Origin: Methylococcales bacterium
Lineage (GTDB): Bacteria > Pseudomonadota > Gammaproteobacteria > Methylococcales > Methylomonadaceae
Assembly: GCA_026399075.1 (NCBI GenBank)
Contig: JAPLRR010000027.1
Coordinates: forward strand, 1 to 64,000
Reading direction: 5' to 3'
DNA: 64,000 bases
The translations under genes were made by a program, and so were the position numbers. Below, piece after piece: positions 24,769 to 33,612 of this stretch (position 1 is the first letter of the stretch; each line of letters starts with the position of its first letter). The notes beneath the pieces were generated by a model, which saw nothing but the letters and a program-made list of their open reading frames with translations, was not told the origin of the DNA and did no database searches.

Positions 24769-26494
24769 GAAACTTACCCCACTATCCCATTACTTAATTT
24801 CAGAAAAGACGCCTACAAGCCCAGTTTCCTACCATGCTGGACAGTATTTTCAAGCCGACGAATTTTGTCAGGCTGTTAAAGCGTGGGTAGTTCAGCTTCA
24901 ACAACAACCAGTCCAGCGTTTTGCCTTATTTACCGAAGACGCGTACCCTTTTGCAGTTTTGTTGTTTGCACTCTTGCACGCAGGCAAGGAAGTTTGGATA
25001 CCTGGCAATAATCGACCGGGTACCGCACTGCAACTTTCCCAGCTTAATTGCCAGTTAATCGGTGATTGGGATGCCAACCGGCCGTTTGATTTTTTGCTGG
25101 CGGCATCTGCCAGTTCGGCCTTGGATTTATCACCCCTAGATCCTGAAAATACCAAACTAGTGATGTTTACTTCAGGATCTACTGGACACGCCAAACCAAT
25201 AGTCAAACACCTGTTTCAATTTCAGCTTGAAATTGAAACATTGGAAAAGTTGTGGGGGAAGCAGCTAAAATCAGCGGCTTCTTTGGCAACCGTCAGCCAT
25301 CAGCATATATACGGGTTATTGTTTAGGGTTTTATGGCCTTTATCAGCAGGACGATGCTTCCATAGCCCCTGTTATATTAATCCTGAAACCCTGGCGTTAA
25401 GCGCCCAAAACATTGCTTCTTATTGGGTTGCCAGTCCCGCACATTTAAAACGCTTGGATCAGGGCTCTCCTTGGGATGAAATTGCCAATTTATGTGTAAT
25501 TTTTAGTTCCGGTGGCCCATTACCCAATGGTGTTGCCCGGCAAATATACAATTGCTGTGGGCAGCCTGTCATTGAAGTCTATGGCAGCACAGAAACTGGC
25601 GGCATAGGCTGGAAGCTTTCCGGATATGGGCCACCAACCGATTGGACATTATTTGACGGTTTGTCACTGAAGCAAACCCATGATGGCTGGCTGTTACAAT
25701 CCACTTATCTGCAATCGCCCCAATCTCTTACCAGCAGCACCTACTTCCCTGAGGATGGTTTGCAACTAGACGATCAAATTAGCTTACAAAGTGATGGTCG
25801 GTTTACCTTGCACGGACGCCTGGACAGGATAGTCAAAATTGAAGAAAAGCGGCTTTCTTTGTCTGAGCTTGAACACCGTTTATTGGCGTTACCCTGGATA
25901 ACAGAAACCTTTTCCCTAAAATTAACGAAAAACAGGGAGGTAATTGGAGTTGCAATCATTTTGTCTAAGGATGGTTTACAGTCACTTAAAACAAAAGGTA
26001 GGAAAGCGTTAATAAAACAATTACGGAATGAACTTCACCACTATTTTGATGCTGTGCTTCTACCAAGAAAATGGCTGTTTTTAGAACAAATGCCGCAAAC
26101 TTCTGAAGGCAAAATCGAACAGCTAATCCTATATCAACTTTTAAACTTAGACAGCCGAAAATATCCTCATGTACTTAAGGTTGAAAAAACTGCCGATGGC
26201 CTTGAACTGAATCTTAACGTGCCTGAAGAGTTGATGTATTTTCCTGGTCATTTTCCCCGCCACCCCATACTGCCTGGCGTTGTGCAGATCGCTTGGGCAG
26301 AGCATTTCTGCAAACTTTTTTTTAGCCAAGACAAACCGATCTTAACTTTAGAAGTAATTAAATTTGTACAGGTAATCACACCAGGGTTAGAACTGAAACT
26401 CAGACTTAACTGGAAACCATCACCAGGAAAATTATATTTTAATTTCAGTTCGGAAAGGGGGGCCCATAGTTCTGGGAGATTGGTGGTTACCTAA
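24761..26494 (+). CDS. Acyl-AMP ligase fused to hotdog dehydratase (ApeH-ApeI-like)
   Basis: 577 residues in two parts. Residues 1 to about 455 are an AMP-forming ligase with MFTSGSTGHAKPIVKHL (about 134-150), VYGSTETGGIGW, GRLDRIVKIEEKRL and a SEGKIE lysine near the end. Residues about 460-577 form a FabA/FabZ-like hotdog domain with the active-site segment MYFPGHFPRHPILPGVVQ (His in GHF). In E. coli-type aryl-polyene clusters ApeH (ligase) and ApeI (dehydratase) are separate proteins, so this is a fusion of the two. The ligase would activate a carboxylic acid starter and load it on an ACP, and the dehydratase would act on the growing chain. No carrier protein is adjacent. Confidence 0.85.
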   Translation: MSEKLTPLSHYLISEKTPTSPVSYHAGQYFQADEFCQAVKAWVVQLQQQPVQRFALFTEDAYPFAVLLFALLHAGKEVWIPGNNRPGTALQLSQLNCQLIGDWDANRPFDFLLAASASSALDLSPLDPENTKLVMFTSGSTGHAKPIVKHLFQFQLEIETLEKLWGKQLKSAASLATVSHQHIYGLLFRVLWPLSAGRCFHSPCYINPETLALSAQNIASYWVASPAHLKRLDQGSPWDEIANLCVIFSSGGPLPNGVARQIYNCCGQPVIEVYGSTETGGIGWKLSGYGPPTDWTLFDGLSLKQTHDGWLLQSTYLQSPQSLTSSTYFPEDGLQLDDQISLQSDGRFTLHGRLDRIVKIEEKRLSLSELEHRLLALPWITETFSLKLTKNREVIGVAIILSKDGLQSLKTKGRKALIKQLRNELHHYFDAVLLPRKWLFLEQMPQTSEGKIEQLILYQLLNLDSRKYPHVLKVEKTADGLELNLNVPEELMYFPGHFPRHPILPGVVQIAWAEHFCKLFFSQDKPILTLEVIKFVQVITPGLELKLRLNWKPSPGKLYFNFSSERGAHSSGRLVVT

Positions 26495-26588
26495 CAGGCA
26501 AAATATGTGGAAATGGCGGCATCAGGTATAAAGCCCGGTTAACAAAGCCAAGGTCTTTTACTATTTCTGGCCTTCTTTCATCTTCCAA

Positions 26589-26632
26589 TATCCAACAATA
26601 CTCATGCTGATTAGCGAAGGTATTGTTGGATA
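26589..26632. repeat. 13-base perfect inverted repeat between converging genes
   Basis: TATCCAACAATAC (26589-26601) and GTATTGTTGGATA (26620-26632) with an 18-base spacer. It lies between the ligase/dehydratase fusion and the converging cold-shock gene. It may be a long-loop transcription terminator for one or both, or a regulatory or relic mobile-element site. It has no adjacent T run. Confidence 0.6.
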
Positions 26633-26652
26633 GGGTCTATGGTAAAGGGTTA

Positions 26653-26991
26653 TTAATTATAAGCCATCAAAATAGCCACAATGGCAATGATTACCCCAAT
26701 ACTGATGGCAATCAGCCATTTTTTGGGGCTGCCACCATCAAGATCGTTTGCTGCCGTCTCCTCAGTAACACTTACCCCTTCAATTTGTGCATTAACGGCT
26801 TTGTATTTGCCATGGTTGTCCTTGGCAATTTGGTAATAAATGATGTCTCCCGTTATTGGCCTGCGGCTGGTGCCTTTAAGTGCGGAAATATGTATAAAAA
26901 TGTCCTTGCCACCGTCTTCCGGTTTGATAAAGCCAAATCCCCGGTCTTCCTTCCATGTTTTTAAAACTCCTTTAACCATTTTTTTTGTCAT
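26653..26991 (-). CDS. Cold-shock domain protein with C-terminal membrane helix
   Basis: 112 residues. Residues 5-70 form a cold-shock (OB-fold) domain with the RNA-binding motifs GFGFIKPEDGGKDIFIHIS (RNP1 and RNP2 positions). A short acidic linker follows, then one hydrophobic helix (about 92-109, WLIAISIGVIIAIVAILMA). Similar CSD-membrane fusions are found in many proteobacteria; the helix would place a single-stranded nucleic-acid-binding domain at the inner membrane. The start ATG has only a weak ribosome site. It is monocistronic. Confidence 0.85.
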   Translation of the reverse strand: MTKKMVKGVLKTWKEDRGFGFIKPEDGGKDIFIHISALKGTSRRPITGDIIYYQIAKDNHGKYKAVNAQIEGVSVTEETAANDLDGGSPKKWLIAISIGVIIAIVAILMAYN

Positions 26992-27153
26992 AAAAATTGC
27001 TTCTGTGTTGTTTCGTGTATTGGTTTTTGATGTTCACTATAGTGGCGGGATTGCCTTCCCCCGCTTTGCCATTACTAATCGGCAAGCAAGCGTTTAAAAA
27101 AACACCTGATTAAGGCCATGCCAGTCCTGCACGACCTAATCAGTAAGCCGGGG

Positions 27154-27519
27154 TTATTTTTTTATGATCACCTTATCATCAATCACTAACTCAGAAATAC
27201 CGCCTAAAGAACCGAGCAAGGTACAGCTGGCTTTTTTAAAACCACCTGTCTTAACATTTTCGCCAGCCCAGATTAAAGTGACGTAGGTTTCTTTATCCGT
27301 TTTTGTTTCGGTTGGAAAAAACACTTGTTCGCCGGTTTTTTCTTTGATGAGCGCAGGACATTTTTCGCTCGCCATCGTTTGGATGGCAACAAGGTTCCTG
27401 ATATTTGATGAGGCTTCTTTTTGGGCAACTGTAGGTTCTTCTTTGCTCAAACCCACCATAATAAAGCCGGCCACAAAAACCCCAATAACTGCAATAACCA
27501 CTTTCATTGTTTCTGACAT
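27154..27519 (-). CDS. Membrane-anchored periplasmic protein, unknown
   Basis: 121 residues with an N-terminal hydrophobic helix (about 6-24) acting as anchor or uncleaved signal. The soluble part has two cysteines (EKCPALI and ASCTLLG) that could be disulfide-bonded. AGGAG nine bases upstream supports the ATG. No family is recognised. The gene lies between the cold-shock gene and aas, on the same strand as both, with gaps large enough for its own promoter. Confidence 0.65.
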   Translation of the reverse strand: MSETMKVVIAVIGVFVAGFIMVGLSKEEPTVAQKEASSNIRNLVAIQTMASEKCPALIKEKTGEQVFFPTETKTDKETYVTLIWAGENVKTGGFKKASCTLLGSLGGISELVIDDKVIIKK

Positions 27520-27779
27520 AGCGCTACTCCTAATAATTATTACAAAGACTGCCGCCTTAACGGCAAGTTAACATCGTGCTAAAACTCCTATGCAAGCTAC
27601 CTAGGCAATTTTATTGCCCGCACATAGGGCCAGGCGCTGTAGAACGCCCAACCCCACCATTGTATACTTCCCAGACAGATACGCTAGAGCGGTGATGGGC
27701 TTTTGCCATAATGGTAGCCATCGTAGCCCGTCGTTTCTAGCTTACAGCGTACTGGGCCGACACCTTAACCATTTAAACA

Positions 27780-29921
27780 TCAGGGTTTTCCGCTTGCTAA
27801 TGCAGTCACCGCCGGATAATTGGTCTTACCCGTCGCCATGACAGGGATTTCAGGAACGACTAAAATTTTCTTCGGCAAACTGATGGCGGCAACGCCGGGT
27901 GATGCCGCCGCCAAATCGGCAATCGTCGCCTGTTTTTGCGTGGTCAGCAAAATGACCTGTTCGCCTTTTTTGGGGTCGGGCAGGCTGATGGCGGCATGGT
28001 GCGCATCTGGCCACGCTGTGGTTGCCAATTGTTCAACCGCTGTTAAAGACACCATTTCCCCACCGACTTTGGCAAACCGTTTGCTTCGTCCACGGATACT
28101 GATAAAGCCTTCATCATCGACATGCACGATGTCGCCAGTATCATACCAGCCCTTGCCGTAGATAGATTCGGGTGGCACCACCACGCCCGGCTTATCGGCC
28201 AACAAATAACCCAGCATAATATTGGGGCCGCTGACATGCAATTTCCCACCCTCTTCGATACCTGGCACTGGCTCCAATTGGTGTTCCATGCACGGCATAA
28301 AACGGCCCACCGTGCCCGCCTTATAATAAAGCGGTGTGTTGACTGAGGTTATCGGTGAGGTTTCGGTAGCCCCATAACCTTCGAGGATACGGATACCAAA
28401 CTTATCCGCCCAAATTTGACGGGTGCTTTCTTGGAGTTTTTCTGCCCCCGCCACCACATAGCGCATATTGAACAAATCATAAGCATGGGCTTTTTTGGCG
28501 TAGGCCGCCAAAAAGGTGTTGGTGCCAAACATGATGGTGGCATGGATCTCGTAGGCCATTTCAGGGATGACGGTGTAATGCAATGGGCTGGGGTAAAAAA
28601 AGGTTTTCATGCCATTGATGATCGGCAGCATCGTGCCAACCGTAAAGCCAAAAGAATGGAACATGGGCAAGAAATTTAGGACGATGTCGCGGGCATTAAA
28701 ACTGATACAGGCTTCCAATTGCTTTAGGTTGCCAATGATATTGGCATGGGACAGCACCACCCCTTTGGGCGCGCCTTCTGAGCCGGAGGTAAATAAAATC
28801 ACAGCTGGGCTGTCTGGGCTTTGGCGTTTGGGGTCGTACCAAAAATCAGCGGTGAGGCATTTGACCAAGGCACTGAACTTATCCAGTGCCGAAATGTTTT
28901 TCGCCACATCTTCCAAGTAAATCAACTGGCATTGCTTACCCAACTGTCCGGCCTCTTCGCTTAATTCGCCCAAATCTATAAATCGGCGGGAGGTTACAAT
29001 GGTCTTGACCAGTGCTGTTTGGCACGCTGCCGCCATAGCCGCACTGCCAGTTGAATAATTTAACATGGCGGGCACGCGTCCGTAGATCTGCAAACCCAAG
29101 ATGGTCATTAAGGTTTTGGTGGAATTGGGCAAAAACACCCCCACATTTTCGCCGTCGCTAGTCTGGCTTTTTAATAGCTGGCCGATGATGAGGCTTCGTG
29201 TGATCAAATCGTTATAACTTAACGGCATGCGCTCCAAATCTTCGACAATTTTATGCTTGCCGCCGTGTATCTTGCGGGATTCCAACACGCTGGCAAAAAT
29301 AGTTTGCCGATACGGGCTGCTGACAAACATCATTTCAGTCATGATCTTGGCCAACAAATTGCCACAATAGGCACGACGGGCTTTGCCCCTGAGCGTTTCG
29401 GGGGCACAAATGGTGGTGGGTGGCAAAATCGAAATGGTAATTTTGGGAAATAAGCGCAAACGGACGATATTGTGCAATTTTGAAAAATGGGTATATTGGG
29501 CACCTGCGATGCGTATCGGCAAAACAGCGGCTTGGGATTTATCTGCGACCATCCCTGTGCCATCATAAATTTTCATTAAGGAGCCGGTCACGGTTATACG
29601 GCCTTCCGGGAATATGACGGTTTTGATGTCTTCTTCCAGATGATGGATCAAATCTTTCAGCGATAAAGGATGGGTAGGATCCATAGGAAACACCCGTGAC
29701 AAGCCTAAAAAAGGCTTTAACCACCAACGCTGGGAGATATGGGTGTTGATCGCAAACGTGATGTCATCGGGCAAAAACACGCCTAACAGCAATGGATCAA
29801 GAAAAGAAGTATGGTTAGCCACAATTAACACCCGTTTGCCAGCCTTGGTGTAATTGTCCAGGCCGATAACCTCGACCCTATAAAGTAAAATCAGTAATCT
29901 GCGTAAAAATTGTTTTAGCAT
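27780..29921 (-). CDS. aas: Bifunctional lysophospholipid acyltransferase / acyl-ACP ligase (Aas-like)
   Basis: 713 residues. The N-terminal PlsC domain (about 1-200) has NHTSFLD (the HX4D catalytic pair) and VFPEGRITVTGSL. The C-terminal AMP-ligase domain (about 215-700) has ILFTSGSEGAPKGVVLSHAN, EGYGATETSP, YDTGDIVHVDDEG and MATGKTNYPAV with the late lysine. Aas activates fatty acids onto ACP and uses them to re-acylate 2-acyl-lysophospholipids at the inner membrane. No MFS transporter domain (as in some fused LplT-Aas proteins) is present. GGAG precedes the ATG. It is divergent from the sterol genes. Confidence 0.92.
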   Translation of the reverse strand: MLKQFLRRLLILLYRVEVIGLDNYTKAGKRVLIVANHTSFLDPLLLGVFLPDDITFAINTHISQRWWLKPFLGLSRVFPMDPTHPLSLKDLIHHLEEDIKTVIFPEGRITVTGSLMKIYDGTGMVADKSQAAVLPIRIAGAQYTHFSKLHNIVRLRLFPKITISILPPTTICAPETLRGKARRAYCGNLLAKIMTEMMFVSSPYRQTIFASVLESRKIHGGKHKIVEDLERMPLSYNDLITRSLIIGQLLKSQTSDGENVGVFLPNSTKTLMTILGLQIYGRVPAMLNYSTGSAAMAAACQTALVKTIVTSRRFIDLGELSEEAGQLGKQCQLIYLEDVAKNISALDKFSALVKCLTADFWYDPKRQSPDSPAVILFTSGSEGAPKGVVLSHANIIGNLKQLEACISFNARDIVLNFLPMFHSFGFTVGTMLPIINGMKTFFYPSPLHYTVIPEMAYEIHATIMFGTNTFLAAYAKKAHAYDLFNMRYVVAGAEKLQESTRQIWADKFGIRILEGYGATETSPITSVNTPLYYKAGTVGRFMPCMEHQLEPVPGIEEGGKLHVSGPNIMLGYLLADKPGVVVPPESIYGKGWYDTGDIVHVDDEGFISIRGRSKRFAKVGGEMVSLTAVEQLATTAWPDAHHAAISLPDPKKGEQVILLTTQKQATIADLAAASPGVAAISLPKKILVVPEIPVMATGKTNYPAVTALASGKP

Positions 29922-30175
29922 GGATGGCTCCTTACATTATCAGAATGCGTATTGTATAGCTTATGTAGAGGATTTTAGATTTTTTGCCCCTGCGGCTATC
30001 AACAAATCTACCCATAAAGCCATAAGAATTGCCCCAGCCGATGAGAAATTTTTGTACAATGGGCAGCCACCGCGTAAAATTATCAATTGTTTGGCTATGC
30101 CCGTTACTTTCAAAGGCATAAGCTTCCTGAGGCAACCATTATTTATGGTGTATGCCCCCCTAACCAGATCAAGAT

Positions 30176-31807
30176 ATGACTAAAACAACTACCGAAAAAC
30201 CCGTGGCTACTGGCAAAGAACCCCCTAAAATGCCTGGCGCATTACCGCTTTTTGGACACATGCTTGAATTTGGCAAAAACCCCTTCCAATATATGATGAA
30301 ACTTAGGCTGCTGCTGGGTGAAATCGGCGAGTTTCGGATGTTCCATCAAAAAATGGTGCTAATGACCGGCCCCGAAGCCAACGAAGCCTTTTTTCGTGCG
30401 CCCGATGCCCAGCTAGACCAAAGCCAAGCCTATAAAATCATGACGCCTATTTTTGGCAAAGGCGTGGTTTTTGATGCCCCGCCCCATAAAAAAGACCAAC
30501 AGCTTAAAATGCTCATGCCGGTTTTGCGCGACAAGCCCATGCGTGGCTATGCGCAAGTGATAGTCCAGGAAGTGGAACAAATGGTCGCCGACTGGGGCGA
30601 CAGCGGCGAAGTTGATTTGCTGGCATTTATGAAAGAACTCACCATTTACACCTCCAGCCATTGCCTATTGGGCGATGAGTTTCGTTACGAACTCAATGAG
30701 GAGTTTGCCAAAATTTACCACGACCTGGAAAAAGGCGTGAACCCACTGGCGTTTGTGTTCCCCTATCTGCCTCTGCCCGTGTTTCGCCGCCGCGACAAGG
30801 CGCGCGCCAGACTACAGGAGTTAGTCACCGGCATCATTGCCAAACGCGCCCAGAAAACAGAAAAGAGCGAGGATGCTTTCCAATTGCTGATTGAAGCCCG
30901 CTATGACGATGGCAGCGGCTTATCGCCGCATGAAATCACCGGCATGTTGATCGGCACCATTTTCGCAGGCCACCACACCACCGCCGGCACCGCCGCATGG
31001 ACATTGCTGGAATTGGCGCGACGGCCTGAACAACTGGAGAAAGTGTTGGCCGAACTAGACCAGCATTTTGGTGTGGATGGTGAAGTGACTTTCCAATCTT
31101 TGCGTGAAATTCCAGTGCTGGAAAATGTCATAAAAGAAGTGTTGCGCTTGCATCCGCCATTGATATTTTTAATCCGCAAAGTCATGCAGGATTTTCATTT
31201 TAAAGGCTATACCGTCAAGGCCGGCAAATATGTCTGTGCCTCCCCGCGCGTTTCGCATCGTCTTGCCGAGGTGTTTCCCGACCCAGAAACCTTTGATCCT
31301 GACCGCTACTCAGAAGCCCGCCAAGAAGATGCCCAACCCTTTAGCTGGGTTGCATTTGGTGGCGGCAAGCATAAATGTACTGGAAACGCCTTCGCCATGT
31401 TGCAATTAAAGGCCATTTTTAGCATTCTGTTACGCCGTTATACTTTTGAACTCATCGACGACAAAGACCATTATCAGGACGACTTCACCCAAATGGTGGT
31501 GCAGCCCTTATCGCCCTGTCGGGTGCGCTATGTCAAACGCCAAAACGTGGTAACTGGCGTTGCCGGGCTTGCCGACCAAGCCACACAAACAACCGTGGCC
31601 AATGCCTCAGGCTTGCACATCAGCATAGACCGCGAACTGTGCCAAGGCCATGCCAGCTGCATGGGGGAAGCACCGGAATTGTTTCATGTTGACGAAGCGG
31701 GCAATGTCACTATCCTACAAGAAAACCCATTACTGGATTGGCTGGATAAAGCACGGCAAGCAGAAAAATACTGCCCCAGCAAAGCCATTAAAATCGAACT
31801 TAACTAA
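30176..31807 (+). CDS. Sterol 14-alpha-demethylase CYP51 fused to a 3Fe-4S ferredoxin
   Basis: 543 residues. Residues 15-455 are a P450: I-helix AGHHTTAG (264-271), ExxR at 321-324 (EVLR), and heme loop FGGGKHKCTGNA with Cys401 as axial ligand. An alanine-rich linker leads to a ferredoxin domain (about 479-542) with CQGHASC (Cys489, Cys495) and the distal Cys533 of YCPSKAI; the His in place of the second Cys indicates a 3Fe-4S cluster. This fusion is the arrangement described for Methylococcus capsulatus CYP51. It removes the 14-alpha-methyl of lanosterol-type sterols. A reductase for the ferredoxin is not nearby. Aas is divergent, and the NTF2-like gene follows after 20 bases. Confidence 0.95.
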   Translation: MTKTTTEKPVATGKEPPKMPGALPLFGHMLEFGKNPFQYMMKLRLLLGEIGEFRMFHQKMVLMTGPEANEAFFRAPDAQLDQSQAYKIMTPIFGKGVVFDAPPHKKDQQLKMLMPVLRDKPMRGYAQVIVQEVEQMVADWGDSGEVDLLAFMKELTIYTSSHCLLGDEFRYELNEEFAKIYHDLEKGVNPLAFVFPYLPLPVFRRRDKARARLQELVTGIIAKRAQKTEKSEDAFQLLIEARYDDGSGLSPHEITGMLIGTIFAGHHTTAGTAAWTLLELARRPEQLEKVLAELDQHFGVDGEVTFQSLREIPVLENVIKEVLRLHPPLIFLIRKVMQDFHFKGYTVKAGKYVCASPRVSHRLAEVFPDPETFDPDRYSEARQEDAQPFSWVAFGGGKHKCTGNAFAMLQLKAIFSILLRRYTFELIDDKDHYQDDFTQMVVQPLSPCRVRYVKRQNVVTGVAGLADQATQTTVANASGLHISIDRELCQGHASCMGEAPELFHVDEAGNVTILQENPLLDWLDKARQAEKYCPSKAIKIELN

Positions 31808-31827
31808 ACCGACACGGGACACAAAAC

Positions 31828-32427
31828 ATGGCCGCATATCCTAGGGCAGAACTTGAAGAAATGGTGGAACGCTGGTTGCAGGCCAACCGTGATGCCGAAA
31901 AAGAGGGCAACTGGCCCAAATACTTAGGTGCCATGTATACCGAAAATGCCGAATACCGCTGGAATATCGGCCCCAATGAAGAGTTTGTCGCCCGCAACCG
32001 CAAGCAAATTGAAGAATGGGCCTTAGGTGTGCAAATGGAAGGTTTTGAAGCTTGGCGTTACCCTTACCACCGCATCTTAATCGATGAAAAACAAGGCGAA
32101 GTGATCGGTTTGTGGACACAAGTGTCACCTGCTTTCCGTGAAGACGGCACACCTTACCAAGTGGAAGGCATCGGCGGTTCATGGTTCCGCTACGGTGGCA
32201 ATTACCAATGGGAATGGCAACGCGATTTCTTTGATTTGGGCAATGTCAAAGCCTTGTTTTTTGAATTGGCGGCAGATGGTAAGCTGGATATTGCCGTACA
32301 AAAAAAGATCGGCAAACTGGCAAAAGGCCAGTTATTACCAGGCCATGAACGCTTACGCCCCGCGCCTAGTGCGTGGAAAAAAATCAAAGGGGTGTTGGCG
32401 ATGGTGAGGATTGCGGTGTTGGGTTAG
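31828..32427 (+). CDS. SnoaL/NTF2-like protein next to CYP51
   Basis: 199 residues. Residues 5-140 show the cone-shaped NTF2-like pattern: a helical start (ELEEMVERWLQANRDAEKEG), then MYTENAEYRWNIGPN, a middle acidic strand, and GGSWFRYGGNYQWEWQRDFFD. The C-terminal 60 residues are Lys-rich. Members include steroid delta-isomerases and polyketide cyclases, but many are of unknown role. The 20-base gap to CYP51 implies an operon and so a role with sterol intermediates (inference). An isomerase, a hydratase or a substrate carrier would all fit. No catalytic residue set could be assigned. Confidence 0.75.
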   Translation: MAAYPRAELEEMVERWLQANRDAEKEGNWPKYLGAMYTENAEYRWNIGPNEEFVARNRKQIEEWALGVQMEGFEAWRYPYHRILIDEKQGEVIGLWTQVSPAFREDGTPYQVEGIGGSWFRYGGNYQWEWQRDFFDLGNVKALFFELAADGKLDIAVQKKIGKLAKGQLLPGHERLRPAPSAWKKIKGVLAMVRIAVLG

Positions 32428-32526
32428 CGTTCGGTCTTTGTAAGCACGATTGGTCTTGCCGCAAGCTTATCCCCTAAAGCTATACGATAATCCTGTTCTA
32501 ATCACGTTTCAAAACATTCTAGTATT

Positions 32527-33612
32527 ATGACTGAAAAACAATCCGGCATTCGCCTTAATCGTTTAACGATTGAGAACTATAAAAAAATTGATCGGTTAGA
32601 GATTGAGTTTCCGCGCCCGTTGATGACTGATGATGCCGATGTTTTATTGTTTGGCAGCGAAAATGGCGGCGGTAAAACATCGGTGCTTGAGTGTTGTGCT
32701 TTATTAATGTTGGCGGGGCAGATTGGCGAAAAATTCAATCCATTTAGAGAAGCGGAATCACCGCTGGACATTGCTGATTTATTAGTGAAAGCAGGACAGA
32801 CAGAAGCGACCCTAGGAGGGGATTTTACAAATAACAATAAATCTTGCCACGTCATGTTAGTAATCGATCGTGATGGTATTGTAGAAGTATATTTCCTAGG
32901 TGATGTTTTTATATTTGAACACCCTCGGCTATTCTCAATGGGCAATGCAGTTAATAGCCTTTTTGCTTTTTCTGGCGAACCATTACTTATTCCACCTTTA
33001 TTGCATTTTAATAGCTACCGGAAAATTCAGGAATCCAATCCTGAGCTGGGGATGATGGCTGATGATTATCATATTGTTCGTCCCAATACCTTTCCGCGTT
33101 TGGGTGCGCGCAACCCAAGTAACCCAGTCAGTTCGTTTAAATTGGAAATACTACGCGCCTTAATGGGGCAAGCGTCTTTGTTTGAGGGCTTAAAACAAGA
33201 GGTAGCCCAATCGGTATTATCGCAATTGAACCACCTTATTCAACGTTATTGCGGCGGGGAAATCGAGCAGTTAAAACTTTTGCCGGATTATAAAGTGGAT
33301 ATACGCATCAAACCCACTAGCGGCGGCGAATCTTTTTCTTTTGATGGCTTAAGTTCAGGCCAAAAAGAAATGATTGCCACACTTTTTCTGATTTGGCGCA
33401 ATAGTCAAGAACAGCCGTGTATCGTTTTAATTGACGAACCCGAGTTACATTTGAATGCGCAGTGGCATGGTGATTTTGTTAGGCAGCTATATAAACTCGC
33501 TCCTCAGAACCAGTACATTCTGGCAACCCATTCAGAAGCCATGTTCCGTTCGGTCGATGAACGCCAACGTGCCATTTTAGTCCCTGATGATGTGGGTGAT
33601 GTGCCGTTATGA
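32527..33612 (+). CDS. AAA ATPase of a PARIS-like defence pair (AriA-like)
   Basis: 361 residues of the ABC/SMC-like AAA15/AAA21 class. Walker A GSENGGGKTS (43-52), signature-like LSSGQKEMIATLF, Walker B CIVLIDEPELHLNAQWHG and a final ATHSEAMF switch histidine are all present. No long coiled coil is visible, as in AriA and OLD-type ATPases. Its stop overlaps the start of the DUF4435 gene by four bases (ATGA). In PARIS, AriA holds the AriB effector until a phage anti-restriction protein is sensed; that mechanism is known for characterised systems and only inferred here. It lies between sterol genes. Confidence 0.82.
   Translation: MTEKQSGIRLNRLTIENYKKIDRLEIEFPRPLMTDDADVLLFGSENGGGKTSVLECCALLMLAGQIGEKFNPFREAESPLDIADLLVKAGQTEATLGGDFTNNNKSCHVMLVIDRDGIVEVYFLGDVFIFEHPRLFSMGNAVNSLFAFSGEPLLIPPLLHFNSYRKIQESNPELGMMADDYHIVRPNTFPRLGARNPSNPVSSFKLEILRALMGQASLFEGLKQEVAQSVLSQLNHLIQRYCGGEIEQLKLLPDYKVDIRIKPTSGGESFSFDGLSSGQKEMIATLFLIWRNSQEQPCIVLIDEPELHLNAQWHGDFVRQLYKLAPQNQYILATHSEAMFRSVDERQRAILVPDDVGDVPL

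Noticed and set aside
27593-27620. GGCAA/TTGCC small hairpin as a terminator or riboswitch part
   Set aside because: Only a 5-base stem, no T run, and no conserved context; compatible with chance.
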